From an uncultured Acidimicrobiaceae bacterium (lineage in GTDB: Bacteria > Actinomycetota > Acidimicrobiia > Acidimicrobiales > RAAP-2), in NCBI GenBank assembly GCA_937975915.1, contig CALJTY010000031.1, positions 62,001 through 126,000 of the forward strand: a stretch of 64,000 bases of DNA. Reading direction: 5' to 3'. The notes beneath the pieces were generated by a model. That model was not told the origin of the DNA and did not search any database. It worked only from the letters and a program-made list of their open reading frames with translations. The position numbers and the translations under genes are program-made. Below, in pieces: positions 43,807-51,736 of this stretch. How positions within the stretch are numbered: the stretch's first letter is position 1; every line of letters starts with the position of its first letter.

Positions 43807-44691
43807 ATGAGTATTTTTGTAGACGAAAACACCAAGGTAATTGTTCAAGGTATTACCGGAGGACAGGGACGCTTTCACGGACTTCGTAACCGTGACTACG
43901 GCACCAAGATTGTCGGAGGAGTAACTCCAGGCAAGGGCGGTACTGACGTTGATGGGATTCCTGTTTTCAACTCTGTAAAAGAAGCAGTAGCTGCGACTGG
44001 TGCTACTGCATCATTCGTGTCAGTTCCGCCAAAGTTTGCTGCTGCAGCAATTCTTGAAGCTGCTGAAGGTGGCATCACGTTCATTGTTTGCATCACTGAA
44101 GGAATCCCAGCTCACGATGAAGCGATTACCTACAACCGCCTCGTCGAAGAGTACCCAGGCGTGCGACTCCTTGGTCCTAACTGCCCAGGCATCATCAGCC
44201 CCGGAAAATGCAACATTGGAATCACCTCTGGTGACATTGCACTTCCTGGTGGACCAGTGGGAATTGTTTCTCGCTCTGGAACTCTTACCTACCAAGCACT
44301 GCACGAACTCAGCCAGCAAGGTATTGGCCAGACAACCTGCGTAGGAATCGGTGGAGACCCAGTTCCTGGAACAAACTTCATTGACTGTCTCGCTGCATTC
44401 GAAGCTGACCCTGAAACTAAAGCCGTCATGATGATCGGTGAAATCGGTGGTTCTGAAGAAGAGCGTGCCGCTGAATGGATCAAGGCCAACATGACCAAGC
44501 CAGTTGTTTCGTATATCGCTGGTGTTACTGCTCCTCCGGGAAAGAAGATGGGCCACGCTGGTGCCATCATTTCTGGATCTAAGGGAACAGCACAAGCCAA
44601 GATGGATGCACTTCGTGAAGCTGGTGTTTTTGTTTGTGCGAACCCTACAGAAGCCGGTCAGAAGATGGTCGAAATCGTTAGGGCAATGTAA
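43807..44691 (+). CDS. sucD: Succinyl-CoA synthetase alpha subunit
   Basis: 294 residues. The CoA-binding Rossmann part has VQGITGGQGRFHG; the phosphorylated His lies in KKMGHAGAIISGSKGTA. It forms the active complex with SucC. The tail is followed at once by purN, so the sucCD and purine genes may be read from one message. Confidence 0.96.
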   Translation: MSIFVDENTKVIVQGITGGQGRFHGLRNRDYGTKIVGGVTPGKGGTDVDGIPVFNSVKEAVAATGATASFVSVPPKFAAAAILEAAEGGITFIVCITEGIPAHDEAITYNRLVEEYPGVRLLGPNCPGIISPGKCNIGITSGDIALPGGPVGIVSRSGTLTYQALHELSQQGIGQTTCVGIGGDPVPGTNFIDCLAAFEADPETKAVMMIGEIGGSEEERAAEWIKANMTKPVVSYIAGVTAPPGKKMGHAGAIISGSKGTAQAKMDALREAGVFVCANPTEAGQKMVEIVRAM

Positions 44692-44695
44692 CGCA

Positions 44696-45310
44696 TTGGC
44701 CAATGTTCGCCTCTGCGTTTTGGTGTCTGGCACTGGCAGCATCCTTGAAGCAATGCTTCACGCAGGGATCGACGTAGCACTTGTTGCTTCCGATCGTCCG
44801 TGTCGCGGACTAGAAATTGCAGAACACGCAGGAATCCCTGCGCTCTTAATTGACCGCGCGCAGTATGGCGGATTCTCAAAGACATTTGATCGCGATGGCT
44901 ACAGTGACGCACTCACCAAGATTCTTGCGTCAAACAACATTGACCTGATTGCCATGGCTGGCTTTGGCACCATCACTTCGAAGGTCTTTCACGAGGCTTT
45001 CCCGGGCAGAGTTCTAAATACTCACCCGAGTCTGCTGCCCGACTTCAAGGGCTGGCATGCGGTGAAGATGGCACTTGAGGCTGGGGCGAGTGAATCTGGG
45101 TGCACGGTGCACATTGCGACCGAGAAACTCGATGATGGTCCAATCTTGGCGCAAGCTCGAGTCCCAGTGCTTAGCTCTGACGATGAGAGCTCACTTCATG
45201 AGAGAATTAAAGAAGTCGAACGTGACCTTTATCCTGCGGTGGTCGGTAGGGTGATGGCGTCACTTTCAAACGGCATTGAACCATCTGAGTTACGAGAGGA
45301 GAAGCAGTGA
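44696..45310 (+). CDS. purN: Phosphoribosylglycinamide formyltransferase
   Basis: About 204 residues from a TTG at 44696, the only start codon before the N-terminal CVLVSGTGS strand; TTAGGG lies about 12 bases upstream. The catalytic NTHPSLLPDFKG and EKLDDGPILAQ (Asp) are intact. The substrate loop reads SGTGSI where SGxGSNL is usual. It formylates GAR using 10-formyl-tetrahydrofolate. It overlaps purH by 4 bases. Confidence 0.9.
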   Translation: MANVRLCVLVSGTGSILEAMLHAGIDVALVASDRPCRGLEIAEHAGIPALLIDRAQYGGFSKTFDRDGYSDALTKILASNNIDLIAMAGFGTITSKVFHEAFPGRVLNTHPSLLPDFKGWHAVKMALEAGASESGCTVHIATEKLDDGPILAQARVPVLSSDDESSLHERIKEVERDLYPAVVGRVMASLSNGIEPSELREEKQ

Positions 45311-46848
45311 GAGCACTACTAAGCGTCTACGACAAGACCGGTCTCATTGACTTCGCCAAGGGCCTGCACGCAATGGGTATTGAACTCGTCGCGTCTGGGG
45401 GTACTGCAACTGCGCTTACAGAGGCAGGTATTTCACACCTCGATGTTTCGCAAGTTACTGGGTTCCCGGAAATGATGGACGGGCGCGTTAAGACGTTGCA
45501 CCCACGAATTCACGGTGGGATCCTGGCCGACCGCTCAAAGCCTTCTCACGTTGAATCGCTGGGTGAGCACAAGATCGACGCAATCGACATTGTTGTTTGT
45601 AACCTCTACCCATTCAGCTCCAACCCTTCCATTGAACTCATTGACGTAGGTGGACCAACAATGGTTCGTGCTGCTGCGAAGAATCATCAACACGTAGGTA
45701 TTGTGACAAACCCTTCTCAGTATGAAGGTGTTCTTAAAGAACTCCAAGAAAACGGAAAACTATCTGACGCTACGCGCCACGCACTCGCACGCGCGGCCTT
45801 TGCTCACACCGCCACCTATGACGGCGAAATTGTTGCGTGGCTTGACGGTGGTGGAGAAATTGGAACTGCACCAAGTGACGTTGATGCTGTCGTGCCCCAG
45901 ACTCTTCACATTTCTCTCGAACGCGCTGAAACAGTTCGCTACGGAGAGAATCCTCACCAGATCGGTGCTCGTTACCGTGTCAGTGGATCAACACCATGGT
46001 GGGACGGGGTTGTTCAACTCGCTGGAACTGAACTTTCGTATCTAAATCTCTTTGACGCCGACGCTGCGTGGCGCCTTGTTCACGAACTACAACACGACGC
46101 ACCAACGAAGAGTGCGGTAGCGATCATTAAGCACGCCAATGCTTCAGGTGCTGCTGTAGGTGACTCACTTGCTGATGCGTTTAACAAAGCACTCGCGGCC
46201 GACCCACAGAGTGCCTTCGGTGGCATTGTCGCAATTGCTGGAACCCTCGACAATGAACTAGCGACTCTTATTGCGAGTGGCCCCCAGGCTGACGTCATTA
46301 TTGCGTCAAGTTTCAGCGACGACGCAATCACAACACTTGTTTCAAGGCGCAAAGCCACTCGACTGCTTAGTGCTCCTGCTCCGGAACCACTTGGGCTATC
46401 GATTCGAACCTTCGGAGACACTGCACTTGTGCAGAATGCTGACGAGTTACTGGTGCCACCAAGTGAGTGGAAGTGCGTCACTGAAAAGAAGCCAACCCCC
46501 CAGCAACTTGAAGACCTCGTTATTGCTTGGCGAGTCTGTGCACGAACTACGTCAAACGCAATTGTGATTGCCAGAGACGGTGTCGCAGTTGGAATCGGTG
46601 CAGGACAGCAGTCGCGCGTGTTCTCAGCAAACATTGCTTCGCAGAAAGCAGGCGACCTTTCAGTAGGTGGCGCTGCAGCTTCAGACGCTTTCTTCCCATT
46701 CGCCGACGGTCTCGAGTCACTCACGAGCGTGGGGGTTACCAGCGTGGTCCAGCCCGGAGGATCCGTACGAGACCAGGAAGTTATTGATGCGGCGAATGCA
46801 GCCGGTATCGTAATGATGCTCACCGGTGAGCGTCACTTCCGTCATTAG
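45307..46848 (+). CDS. purH: Bifunctional AICAR formyltransferase/IMP cyclohydrolase
   Basis: 513 residues. The N-terminal MGS-like cyclohydrolase has LLSVYDKTGLIDFAK and GRVKTLHPRIHGG; the formyltransferase has RYGENPHQ and IKHANASGAAVG, ending MLTGERHFRH. It completes IMP synthesis. A strong GAGGAGAAG precedes the GTG start. folD follows in the same direction. Confidence 0.97.
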   Translation: MRALLSVYDKTGLIDFAKGLHAMGIELVASGGTATALTEAGISHLDVSQVTGFPEMMDGRVKTLHPRIHGGILADRSKPSHVESLGEHKIDAIDIVVCNLYPFSSNPSIELIDVGGPTMVRAAAKNHQHVGIVTNPSQYEGVLKELQENGKLSDATRHALARAAFAHTATYDGEIVAWLDGGGEIGTAPSDVDAVVPQTLHISLERAETVRYGENPHQIGARYRVSGSTPWWDGVVQLAGTELSYLNLFDADAAWRLVHELQHDAPTKSAVAIIKHANASGAAVGDSLADAFNKALAADPQSAFGGIVAIAGTLDNELATLIASGPQADVIIASSFSDDAITTLVSRRKATRLLSAPAPEPLGLSIRTFGDTALVQNADELLVPPSEWKCVTEKKPTPQQLEDLVIAWRVCARTTSNAIVIARDGVAVGIGAGQQSRVFSANIASQKAGDLSVGGAAASDAFFPFADGLESLTSVGVTSVVQPGGSVRDQEVIDAANAAGIVMMLTGERHFRH

Positions 46849-46855
46849 GAGTCCC

Positions 46856-47710
46856 ATGTCAGCAGAACTACTTGATGGAGAGCGCCTAGCTGGTCGCATC
46901 AAGATGGAGCTCGCTGACCGAGTGTCACGACTGAAGGCAGCAGGTCGAAGCGTAGGGCTTGGAACAGTGCTTGTCGGAGACGACGGCCCGAGCGCCAAGT
47001 ACGTTTCGATGAAGCACGCGGACTGTGAAGAAATCGGCATCACCTCATTTCACGAACACTTGCCGTCGACTGCGACGCAGTCCGACGTAGAAGCAGTTAT
47101 TGACCGTTTTAACGCGGACCCAAATGTCCACTCAATTCTCGTGCAACTTCCAATGCCTGCTGGCATCAACGAAGAGCAAATTCTCCTTCGCATTAACCCC
47201 GACAAGGACGTCGACGGTCTTCACCCGGTAAATCTCGGGCGCCTCGTTATGGGTGCGCCCGGTCCACTCCCGTGCACCCCAGCTGGAATCGTGGAGCTTC
47301 TTATGGCTCACAAAGTTCCAGTCGAAGGAAAGCATGTGGTGGTCATTGGCCGTGGCCTTACTATTGGACGTCCGCTCTCTCTTCTTCTTGCCATGCGCCG
47401 CCCTGGATGCAACGCTGCAGTGACTGTGGTGCACACCGGGGTAGAAGACATGGCGGCAATTGTTAAAACCGCTGACGTGATTGTTGCGGCGGCTGGGGTT
47501 GCGGGACTAGTCACACCAGACATTGTGAAGCCCGGGGCCGCTGTTGTGGGCGCTGGCACCAGTTGGTCGGGCAAGAAACTAATGAGTGACGTGAATGAAG
47601 ACGTTGCCGGCGTTGCTGGTTGGATAACCCCACGCATCGGTGGCGTTGGACCAATGACTCGTGCAATGCTGTTACGTAACGCCGTTCTAGCTGCGGAGAA
47701 AATTCGATGA
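46856..47710 (+). CDS. folD: Methylene-THF dehydrogenase/methenyl-THF cyclohydrolase
   Basis: 284 residues from the ATG at 46856, with AGGAG at 46847-46851 inside the purH stop region. Catalytic Lys is in KYVSMKHADC, DKDVDGLHPVNLG and the nucleotide loop IGRGLTIGRPLSLLL follow; the loop has GLTIG where GRSxxVG is usual. It supplies 10-formyl-THF, matching the neighbouring purN and purH. It overlaps the cupin gene by 4 bases. Confidence 0.94.
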   Translation: MSAELLDGERLAGRIKMELADRVSRLKAAGRSVGLGTVLVGDDGPSAKYVSMKHADCEEIGITSFHEHLPSTATQSDVEAVIDRFNADPNVHSILVQLPMPAGINEEQILLRINPDKDVDGLHPVNLGRLVMGAPGPLPCTPAGIVELLMAHKVPVEGKHVVVIGRGLTIGRPLSLLLAMRRPGCNAAVTVVHTGVEDMAAIVKTADVIVAAAGVAGLVTPDIVKPGAAVVGAGTSWSGKKLMSDVNEDVAGVAGWITPRIGGVGPMTRAMLLRNAVLAAEKIR

Positions 47711-48075
47711 CTGAAAAAGATCAATACGGACGAGAGTTCGACAAGAGGCCGTGGGGTAACTTCACGGTGCTTGACGAGACTGCCTTTGATCACAAGGTCA
47801 AGCGCATTGTTGTTGAACCGGGTAAGCGTCTGAGCTATCAAAAGCACTCGAAACGTGCTGAGCACTGGTTCGTTGTTCAAGGAACCGCGACAGTGATCCT
47901 GGACGAAGTTGAGTACCAAGTTTCTGAAGGTGAGAGCATTGACGTGAAACTGGGTCAAGCGCATCGCTGCGAAAATAGGACTGACAAGCAAGTTGTGTTT
48001 ATTGAAGTTCAGCATGGTTCGTACTTCGGAGAAGACGACATTGTTCGCCTCGAAGATGATTTCGGTCGCGAATAG
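47707..48075 (+). CDS. Cupin of the type II phosphomannose isomerase C-terminal kind
   Basis: 122 residues. RPWGNFTVLDE, PGKRLSYQKHSKRAEHWFVVQG and HRCENRT are the ManC-type cupin motifs with the metal His residues. Stand-alone members can isomerise mannose-6-phosphate or bind sugar nucleotides; the function here is not fixed. It is placed between folD and metF with tight spacing, an odd partner for one-carbon genes. Confidence 0.85.
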   Translation: MTEKDQYGREFDKRPWGNFTVLDETAFDHKVKRIVVEPGKRLSYQKHSKRAEHWFVVQGTATVILDEVEYQVSEGESIDVKLGQAHRCENRTDKQVVFIEVQHGSYFGEDDIVRLEDDFGRE

Positions 48076-48078
48076 TCC

Positions 48079-48930
48079 GTGCGCATTGATGCTTTATTAG
48101 CGAAGGGTGTTACTCGTTCATTCGAGTATTTTCCTCCAAAGTCTGACGCGGAGAGCGCTCAGCTTTCAACAACGCTTCGCGAACTCGAAGATCTCAATCC
48201 CTCGTTCGTATCTGTCACCTACCGCGGCGGTCGTGAATCACGCCAGCGCACGTTCGACCTCGTTACACAGATTGAAAAGACTGGTGGAACGTCGGCCATG
48301 GCGCACCTCATCTGTGTTGGTCACAGCAAAAACGAAATGCGTGAAATTCTTGGTAACTACAAGGACGAAGGTGTTGAAAATGTAATGGCCCTGGGTGGCG
48401 ACATTCCAGATGACCCAGCACTCGTGGCATCTGAATTCACACATGCACTTGACCTCGTAGAACTTGCACGCGAGGTTGGTGGTTTTTCAATTGGCGTGGC
48501 AGCTCATCCGCAGGGCCACCCGAGGTCCCCAGACCTGGTGAGTGACCGTAAATATCTGGCACAAAAAATGCAGCTCGCTGACTTTGCGGTAACGCAACTT
48601 CTCTTCGAAGTAGGAGAGTGGTCAGGTCTTGTAAGCGAACTTGGTGCGCTCGATGTTACTAAGCCAGTGCTTCCAGGCATCATGCCAGTGACGTCACTGG
48701 CGAGCATTGAGCGAATGTCAAAGATGGGCTCAGATGTGCCAACCACCCTCATTAAGAGACTCGAAGACGCCCATGCAAACGGTGGTCCAGACGCTGTTCG
48801 CCAAGAAGGAATCAGCGCCGCTACAGAGCTGTGTGAAGGACTTTTAGAGGCAGGAGCGCCAGGTCTTCACTTCTACACTTTGAACCGCTCCACGGCCACC
48901 AGAGAGATCCATAACGCCTTGTTTTCATAG
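48079..48930 (+). CDS. metF: 5,10-methylenetetrahydrofolate reductase
   Basis: 283 residues, TIM barrel. SFEYFPPKSDAE holds the catalytic Glu, FVSVTYRGG and NVMALGGDIPDD and PQGHPRSPD follow. FAD-dependent, it makes 5-methyl-THF for methionine synthesis. The start is GTG. With folD, purN and purH it makes this a one-carbon block. Confidence 0.94.
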   Translation: MRIDALLAKGVTRSFEYFPPKSDAESAQLSTTLRELEDLNPSFVSVTYRGGRESRQRTFDLVTQIEKTGGTSAMAHLICVGHSKNEMREILGNYKDEGVENVMALGGDIPDDPALVASEFTHALDLVELAREVGGFSIGVAAHPQGHPRSPDLVSDRKYLAQKMQLADFAVTQLLFEVGEWSGLVSELGALDVTKPVLPGIMPVTSLASIERMSKMGSDVPTTLIKRLEDAHANGGPDAVRQEGISAATELCEGLLEAGAPGLHFYTLNRSTATREIHNALFS

Positions 48931-49060
48931 GTGTTTTAGGGCAACGACCCGTGTTTGCATTATTCAAAATCTCGTAGGATGGTGCGGGCCACTGAAGTTA
49001 AGTGCTCTGAATTCGCATCAGTAATTGTTGATCTCTTTAGTTAGAACAGTAAGGAAAATA

Positions 49061-50050
49061 ATGAAATCCCCACTACACGTAACCGTCACGGGTGCTGCTG
49101 GACAAATTGGATACCAATTGTTGTTTCGCATTGCTTCAGGACAGCTTCTAGGACCAGACCAGCCAGTCGTTCTACGACTTCTCGAAATCGAACCAGCCAT
49201 GAAGGCACTCGAAGGTGTTGTCATGGAACTCGACGACTGCGCATTCCCGCTCCTTGCAGGAATTGAAGCAACGTCAAGTCTCGACCACGCGTTCACGAAC
49301 ACCAACTGGGCACTGCTCGTTGGTTCAATCCCACGAAAGGCCGGCATGGAGCGCGCTGACCTTCTAAACGTGAACGGCGGCATCTTTAAGCCTCAGGGTC
49401 AAGCCATTGCCAAGAACGCAGCCTCAGATGTTCGCGTTCTTGTGGTTGGAAACCCTTGCAACACCAACTGCCTCATTGCACGCTCTAACGCTCCAGAAAT
49501 TCCTGCAGACCGCTGGTTCGCAATGACACGTTTGGACCAGAACCGTGCTGAGACGCAGATTGCTAAGAAGGCTGGCGTTTCGGTTGCTGGTGTTAAGAAC
49601 CTCGCTATTTGGGGCAACCACTCAGCTACACAGTTCCCAGACTTCGCCAACACCACTGTGGACGCTAAAGCCGTTCCTTCAGTAATTACTGACAGCGCTT
49701 GGCTTCAGGGCGACTTCATCACTACTGTGCAAAAGCGTGGGGCAGCAATCATCGAAGCTCGAGGACTCAGCTCTGCAGCTTCTGCTGCGAATGCCGCAAT
49801 CGACACCGTAGTGAGCCTGACAACTCCAACCGCTGCTGACGACTGTGTTTCAGTTGCCGTTACTTCAAATGGTGAGTACGGAGTGCCAGAGGGACTCACC
49901 TTCGGATTCCCAATTCAAGCCGATGGCAAGGGTTCATGGAAGGTCAAGGAAGGTTTTAACCTCGATGACTTTGCAAAGGACCGCATCAAGATCACGACTG
50001 ATGAACTACTTGGTGAACGCGACGACGTTAAGAAGCTAGGACTTATTTAA
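49061..50050 (+). CDS. mdh: Malate dehydrogenase
   Basis: 329 residues from the ATG at 49061, preceded by AAGGA. VTGAAGQIGYQLLFRIASG is the NAD loop; NPCNTNCLIA, TRLDQNRAE and the catalytic His in IWGNHSATQFPDF mark the cytosolic-type (MalDH group) enzyme. It interconverts malate and oxaloacetate. It has its own 130-base upstream gap with no clear -35/-10 pair and ends at a strong terminator. Confidence 0.96.
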   Translation: MKSPLHVTVTGAAGQIGYQLLFRIASGQLLGPDQPVVLRLLEIEPAMKALEGVVMELDDCAFPLLAGIEATSSLDHAFTNTNWALLVGSIPRKAGMERADLLNVNGGIFKPQGQAIAKNAASDVRVLVVGNPCNTNCLIARSNAPEIPADRWFAMTRLDQNRAETQIAKKAGVSVAGVKNLAIWGNHSATQFPDFANTTVDAKAVPSVITDSAWLQGDFITTVQKRGAAIIEARGLSSAASAANAAIDTVVSLTTPTAADDCVSVAVTSNGEYGVPEGLTFGFPIQADGKGSWKVKEGFNLDDFAKDRIKITTDELLGERDDVKKLGLI

Positions 50051-50065
50051 TCAATCAAATAAAAA

Positions 50066-50100
50066 ACACCCCTCGGCATTGCTGCCGAGGGGTGTTTTTT
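50066..50100. terminator. Intrinsic terminator after mdh, bidirectional
   Basis: ACACCCCTCGGC pairs with GCCGAGGGGTGT around ATTGCT (50078-50083), followed by TTTTTT. An A-run before the stem gives a T-run on the other strand, so it serves the convergent small secreted protein gene as well. Confidence 0.93.
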
Positions 50101-50112
50101 ATTATTTAGTAA

Positions 50113-50403
50113 TTAACCAGCAACTGTCGTAGTTGTAGTTCCACCGTGCTTGCCAGCACCGTGTGTTCCGGTGTGGGTTCCCTTGCCACCGTGGCTTCCG
50201 GCTTTGCTGCCAGCATTCTTGCCAGCACCAGTGCCTTTTTTGCTACCAGCGTTAGCACCAGTTCCGGTACCCTTCTTGCTGCCAGCGTGTGTTCCAGGGT
50301 TTGTTCCTGCACCTGTGTCAGCGAAAACTACTGAGGCGGTACCAAGTACAACAGTTGCACTTGTAAGTGCTACGGCTGCGACCTTTAGGAGGTTCTTCTT
50401 CAT
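50113..50403 (-). CDS. Small secreted low-complexity protein (Gly/Lys/Thr/Ser/His repeats)
   Basis: 96 residues from the ATG at 50403, with TGGAGT upstream. A typical signal peptide (MKKNLLKVAAVALTS..., cleavage near ASVVFA-D) is followed by a mature part made almost wholly of Gly, Thr, Lys, Ala, Ser and His, with repeats of AGSKKGTG and a GGTTTTTVAG tail. The mature peptide is very basic. I do not recognise a family; it may be a wall- or polyanion-binding peptide. The 181 bases upstream hold no other visible gene. Confidence 0.72.
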   Translation of the reverse strand: MKKNLLKVAAVALTSATVVLGTASVVFADTGAGTNPGTHAGSKKGTGTGANAGSKKGTGAGKNAGSKAGSHGGKGTHTGTHGAGKHGGTTTTTVAG

Positions 50404-50584
50404 TTGACTCCAATCAATTTCGACCAAACTGGCCTACGCATTTTTTAGCAAAGCAACTTTAGAAAAGTATGTGAAACCTCTTAAAAATGGCTACTTTGCG
50501 AGTGAATCTTTCGTGACAGCTGGCAGTCTCAGCAATTCTGGGCAATGTAATCGTCGCAGAATACAGAGCGACTTGCGGAAGAAT

Positions 50585-50953
50585 TTACTGACTCAGAGGG
50601 TGTGAAGCCTGCAGCCAGCTGAGTAGGGGGACAATTTTGTTGATGTCTCCACGAACTTTGACTCGGCCTTCACGAATGGCAGCCGAGCTGTCAAACGTTC
50701 CACCACTGAGTGCTGTTGCGTCACTGTAGGTGAGGCGAAGAAGAGCATCGGCCATCAAGTGGTCCCCTGGGTCAACTGAAGCACCATCAGAAGTCATTGT
50801 GAACGTCATGGCGTGAGGAACTGTGTTTGGTGCGTCGTCGAATTCGAGAACGACTCTGTAGGTCGACCCAGAAGCTTCGAACGGCACGGGTCCGGCTTTC
50901 TTCAATGATTCGTTAAGACTCTCGAACCAATCACCCGAGAGAAATTCAGCCAC
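50585..50953 (-). CDS. SCP2 sterol-carrier-like domain protein
   Basis: 122 residues with GTG start. The central GDHLMADALLRLTYSDATAL and GGTFDSSAAIREGRVKVRGD follow the SCP2 pattern of beta-strands then a helical end (PLLSWLQ). Such domains bind lipids or acyl-CoA. It is 3 bases downstream of sdhB and thus likely the last gene of the sdh operon, where a role is not obvious. Confidence 0.78.
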   Translation of the reverse strand: MAEFLSGDWFESLNESLKKAGPVPFEASGSTYRVVLEFDDAPNTVPHAMTFTMTSDGASVDPGDHLMADALLRLTYSDATALSGGTFDSSAAIREGRVKVRGDINKIVPLLSWLQASHPLSQ

Positions 50954-50956
50954 GAC

Positions 50957-51736
50957 TTATGGTGCTGGCTGAACTGCGGCCTCAGCTGAGGTCTTCTTAG
51001 TCTGGCGACGGATCTTTCGGCCCAACCATGCAACTGGGTCATAGTTCGCAGCAACAACGCGTTCCTTTAGCGGGATGATTGCATTGTCCGTGATGTGAAT
51101 ACCTTCAGGGCACACCTCGGTGCAGCACTTAGTGATGTTGCAGTAGCCAAGTCCCATGTCTTCGCGAACAAATTCACGTCGGTCATTCGTGTCGAGTGGG
51201 TTCATCTCCAACTCGGCAATGCGAATGAAGAAACGTGGACCGGCGTAGTTGGCCTTGTTGTCTTCGTGGTCACGAATTACGTGGCAAACGTCCTGGCAGA
51301 GGAAGCATTCGATGCACTTTCGGAACTCTTGGCTTCGCTCTACGTCTTCTTGCATCAAGCGGTAGCCGCCTTCAGGCATTGGCTTAGGAAGCAGGGCTGG
51401 AATCTTGGCGGCCATGGCGTAGTTAAACGACACGTCAGTCACAAGGTCACGAATGATCGGGAACGTCTTCATAGGAGTAACCGTTACTGGTCCCTCAGGA
51501 AGAGTGTCCATACGTGTCATGCACATAAGACGAGGCTTACCGTTGATTTCAGCTGAACATGATCCACACTTACCGGCCTTGCAGTTCCAACGGCACGCGA
51601 GGTCTGGAGCTTCAGTTGCTTGAATACGGTGAATAACGTCGAGGACTACTTCATTGTCGTTCTGCTCAATCGTGTAGTTCTGGAACTCTCCACCTGACGC
51701 GTCACCGCGCCAAATCTTCATTGTTACATCAGCCAT
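50957..51736 (-). CDS. sdhB: Succinate dehydrogenase iron-sulfur subunit
   Basis: 259 residues. The [2Fe-2S] motif is CRWNCKAGKCGSC; the [4Fe-4S]/[3Fe-4S] cysteines lie in CIECFLCQDVC and CNITKCCTEVCPEGI. It passes electrons from SdhA to the membrane quinone site. The ATG overlaps the sdhA stop by one base (TAATG). Order is anchor, A, B. Confidence 0.95.
   Translation of the reverse strand: MADVTMKIWRGDASGGEFQNYTIEQNDNEVVLDVIHRIQATEAPDLACRWNCKAGKCGSCSAEINGKPRLMCMTRMDTLPEGPVTVTPMKTFPIIRDLVTDVSFNYAMAAKIPALLPKPMPEGGYRLMQEDVERSQEFRKCIECFLCQDVCHVIRDHEDNKANYAGPRFFIRIAELEMNPLDTNDRREFVREDMGLGYCNITKCCTEVCPEGIHITDNAIIPLKERVVAANYDPVAWLGRKIRRQTKKTSAEAAVQPAP

Noticed and set aside
44020..44742. 240-codon open frame on the minus strand
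   Set aside because: Antisense to sucD and purN, no recognisable motif, no ribosome site.
46080..46823. 247-codon open frame on the minus strand
   Set aside because: Lies wholly inside purH, is Ser/Ala/Thr-rich with no family signature, and is a codon-bias shadow.
47308..48015. 235-codon open frame on the minus strand
   Set aside because: Antisense to folD and the cupin gene; composition typical of a shadow frame.
48931..49060. Promoter upstream of mdh (TTGCAT ... TAGGAT)
   Set aside because: The hexamers are only 14 bases apart, too short for a standard promoter.
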